From contig JBAUMF010000068.1 in the NCBI GenBank assembly GCA_049578545.1, forward strand, positions 1-64,000: 64,000 bases of DNA. Direction: 5' to 3'. The notes under the pieces were generated by a model. That model made no database searches. It had not been told where the DNA came from and saw only the letters and a list, made by a program, of their open reading frames with translations. This stretch comes from DASQBT01 sp049578545. GTDB lineage: Bacteria > Pseudomonadota > Gammaproteobacteria > Burkholderiales > Thiobacillaceae. Positions 62,230-64,000 of this stretch are shown here, piece after piece. Made by a program: the position numbers and the translations under genes. Numbering within the stretch: position 1 is the stretch's first letter; every line of letters starts with the position of its first letter.

Positions 62230-63555
62230 ATGCCGCAGCCCATTGACACCCTGATTCTTCCGCGCTGGCTGGTTCCAGTTGAACCCGCTGGAACACTGGC
62301 CGACCATGCCCTGGCAGTCCATCGGGGTGCCATTCTAGACATGTTGCCGGCGGCAGAAGCCTGCACCCGCTACAGCGCGCAGGAAATCATAAGCCTGCCG
62401 AATCACGCCCTGATTCCAGGCCTTGTCAATCTGCACACCCATGCCGCCATGGCCCTGTTGCGCGGCTTCGCCGATGACCTGCCGCTGATGGATTGGCTGC
62501 AACACTTTATCTGGCCTGCCGAACAGGCTCATGTGTCGGGCCGCTTCGTCAAGGACGGTTCGCTATTGGCCTGCGCCGAAATGCTCAAGGGCGGCATCAC
62601 CTGCTTCAACGACATGTACTTTTTCCCCGATGCAACGGCCGAAGCATCGCTCGAAAGCGGAATGAGAGCCAGCATCGGCATGATTGCCATGGACCTCCCA
62701 ACCCCCTACGCCAGCGACGGCTCCGATTACCTGGCCAAGGGTCTTGCCTGCCGCGACCGTTTCAAGGGAGAACCGGGCCTGTCATTCTGTTTCGCCCCTC
62801 ATGCACCCTATACCGTCGGCGACGAAACCTTCAGCCAGATCGCCACCCTGGCCGAACAGATCGGCGCGCCCATCCATTGCCATCTGCACGAGACCAGAGA
62901 TGAGCTTGCACAAAGCGAGGCCCGCCATGACGTGCGCCCGTTGGAGCGGCTGGCCCGCCTGGGCCTGCTCGGTCCGGGGTTCATAGGTGTGCATGCCATT
63001 CATCTCACCGAACCCGAAATCGGCACCCTGGTCCGCTACGGTTGCCATGTTGCTCATTGCCCTGCCTCCAACCTGAAGCTGGCATCCGGCCTGGCACCGA
63101 TAGGCAAATTGCTGGAAGCCGGCATCAATATCGGCCTTGGCACCGACGGCGCTGCCAGCAACAACCGTCTCGACCTGTTTGCCGAAATGCGCCTGGCCGC
63201 CCTGCTCACGAAAGGTGTCTCGAACAATGCGGCAGCCCTGCCTGCGTTCGATGCGCTGAAGGCGGCGACGCTTAATGGCGCGCAAGCACTTGGGCTGGAT
63301 GACAGGATAGGTTCGCTCACGCCCGGCAAGCGCGCGGACATGGTTGCCGTCGATTTGTCCCGACCTGAACTTCAGCCCCTGTTCGATCCGGTTTCCCATC
63401 TTGTTTATGTCGCTGGGCGCGAGGATGTCAGCCATGTCTGGGTCGACGGGCAGCTAAAGGTGGATAATGGCAAGCTGATTCATTTTGATCTTGCGGACCT
63501 GATGGCACGAGCCAGCTACTGGTCCAACAAACTTCTTGCCCCTAACATAAAATGA
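62230..63555 (+). CDS. mtaD: 5-methylthioadenosine/S-adenosylhomocysteine deaminase (TRZ/ATZ amidohydrolase)
   Basis: 441 residues from the ATG at 62230; the 14-residue upstream extension is unlikely. Metal-binding NLHTHAAMAL, CHLHETRDE, and GTDGAASNN with the DRIGSLTPGKRADMV end motif fit the family. Deaminates methylthioadenosine and related compounds for salvage; substrate range cannot be read from sequence. Overlaps ubiG by 4 bp, the usual mtaD-ubiG coupling near gyrA-serC. Confidence 0.92.
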   Translation: MPQPIDTLILPRWLVPVEPAGTLADHALAVHRGAILDMLPAAEACTRYSAQEIISLPNHALIPGLVNLHTHAAMALLRGFADDLPLMDWLQHFIWPAEQAHVSGRFVKDGSLLACAEMLKGGITCFNDMYFFPDATAEASLESGMRASIGMIAMDLPTPYASDGSDYLAKGLACRDRFKGEPGLSFCFAPHAPYTVGDETFSQIATLAEQIGAPIHCHLHETRDELAQSEARHDVRPLERLARLGLLGPGFIGVHAIHLTEPEIGTLVRYGCHVAHCPASNLKLASGLAPIGKLLEAGINIGLGTDGAASNNRLDLFAEMRLAALLTKGVSNNAAALPAFDALKAATLNGAQALGLDDRIGSLTPGKRADMVAVDLSRPELQPLFDPVSHLVYVAGREDVSHVWVDGQLKVDNGKLIHFDLADLMARASYWSNKLLAPNIK

Positions 63556-64000
63556 CCAACGTCGATTCCGCTGAAATCCAGAAATTTTCCGAACTCGCCC
63601 ATCGCTGGTGGGACCCGAATTCCGAATTCAAACCCCTGCACGAGATCAATCCCCTGCGTCTCAACTGGATTGATCGCCTGTGTGGCGGTCTGGCCGGCAA
63701 AACCGTGGTGGATATAGGATGCGGCGGCGGCATCCTGTCCGAATCCATGGCGCTCAAGGGGGCCAGCGTCACCGGCGTGGACCTGTCCGAAAAGGCGCTC
63801 AAGGTCGCCCGCCTCCATCTGTTTGAATCCGGTTTGACTGTGGACTACAAGCAGCTGCCTGCCGAAGAACTCGCCGCAGCTGAGCCCGAACGTTTTGACG
63901 TCGTGACCTGCATGGAAATGCTGGAGCACGTTCCTGATCCTTCTTCTGTCGTCTCCGCCTGCGCACAACTCGCCAAACCCGGTGGCTGGGTATTTTTCTC
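63552..64000 (+). CDS. ubiG: UbiG, ubiquinone biosynthesis O-methyltransferase (3' end missing)
   Basis: The first 149 codons are in the window; the gene continues past the right edge. MTNVDSAEIQKFSELAHRWW, then NPLRLNWI and the SAM-binding VDIGCGGGILSESMA, DLSEKALKVARLH and CMEMLEHVPDP identify UbiG. Performs both O-methylations in ubiquinone synthesis. The ATG overlaps the mtaD TGA by 4 bp. Confidence 0.97.
   Translation, partial: MTNVDSAEIQKFSELAHRWWDPNSEFKPLHEINPLRLNWIDRLCGGLAGKTVVDIGCGGGILSESMALKGASVTGVDLSEKALKVARLHLFESGLTVDYKQLPAEELAAAEPERFDVVTCMEMLEHVPDPSSVVSACAQLAKPGGWVFF

Overview
The window reads as chromosome of a betaproteobacterium, probably a sulfur- or iron-sulfur-oxidising chemolithoautotroph of the Sulfuricella/Thiobacillus/Gallionella kind. 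The reasons are the qmoABC redox module at the left edge, the betaproteobacterial housekeeping order (exbB-exbD-lpxK-trm112-kdsB-adk; tig-clpP-clpX-lon-hupB-tRNA-ppiD; lapAB-ihfB-rpsA-cmk-aroA-tyrA-hisC-pheA-serA-serC-gyrA-mtaD-ubiG) and hopanoid genes hpnCDE. The lineage is an inference from gene content; no 16S gene is present. Coding density is high and I see no insertion sequence, integrase, prophage or CRISPR array.

Layout. 1-3.7 kb: qmoC (5' end only), qmoB, qmoA, all on the minus strand, the electron link between APS reductase and quinone. 3.9-5.1 kb: a small metallophosphoesterase and soluble pyrophosphatase (ppa). 5.2-17.2 kb: an accessory type I secretion locus read right to left: a hypothetical protein, a lipoprotein, a 2455-residue RTX protein with an N-terminal lipase domain, an ABC exporter and an HlyD adaptor; no TolC gene is adjacent. 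17.4-23 kb: yceI, then a pyrophosphate-energy block: K+-independent proton-pumping pyrophosphatase (hppA), PPi-dependent phosphofructokinase (pfp), two unrecognised small proteins and adk. 23-27.3 kb: the lpxK/kdsB envelope operon, interrupted by a membrane diguanylate cyclase. 27.5-38.6 kb: xseA, miaA, ppiD, tRNA-Asp, tRNA-Val, hupB, lon, clpX, clpP, tig, tRNA-Leu. 38.7-43.9 kb (plus strand): hpnC-hpnD-hpnE, a yciK-like SDR lacking its catalytic residues, and a membrane Ser/Thr kinase whose periplasmic tail resembles the coiled coil of polysaccharide co-polymerases. 44-50.1 kb: radA, a small cytochrome c, cysM, ugd, pyrF, lapB, lapA. 50.2-62.1 kb: ihfB, rpsA, cmk and the aromatic/serine run to serC, then gyrA. 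62.2-64 kb: mtaD and the start of ubiG.

How the parts work together. PPi-linked genes recur: ppa close to qmo, hppA, and pfp; ATP sulfurylase, the usual partner of APS reductase, also uses or makes PPi. This suggests that PPi is an energy currency in this organism. The RTX lipase locus is the main accessory feature. The lipoprotein directly upstream of a secreted lipase recalls effector-immunity pairs of lipase effectors in other secretion systems, which is testable. Several compact regulatory arrangements stand out: terminators placed within about 20-35 nt of the pfp and hppA start codons, an 8-nt gap between hupB and tRNA-Val, heptad repeats abutting the start codon of the phosphoesterase, and an inverted pair of DnaA-box-like sites upstream of exbB/xseA.
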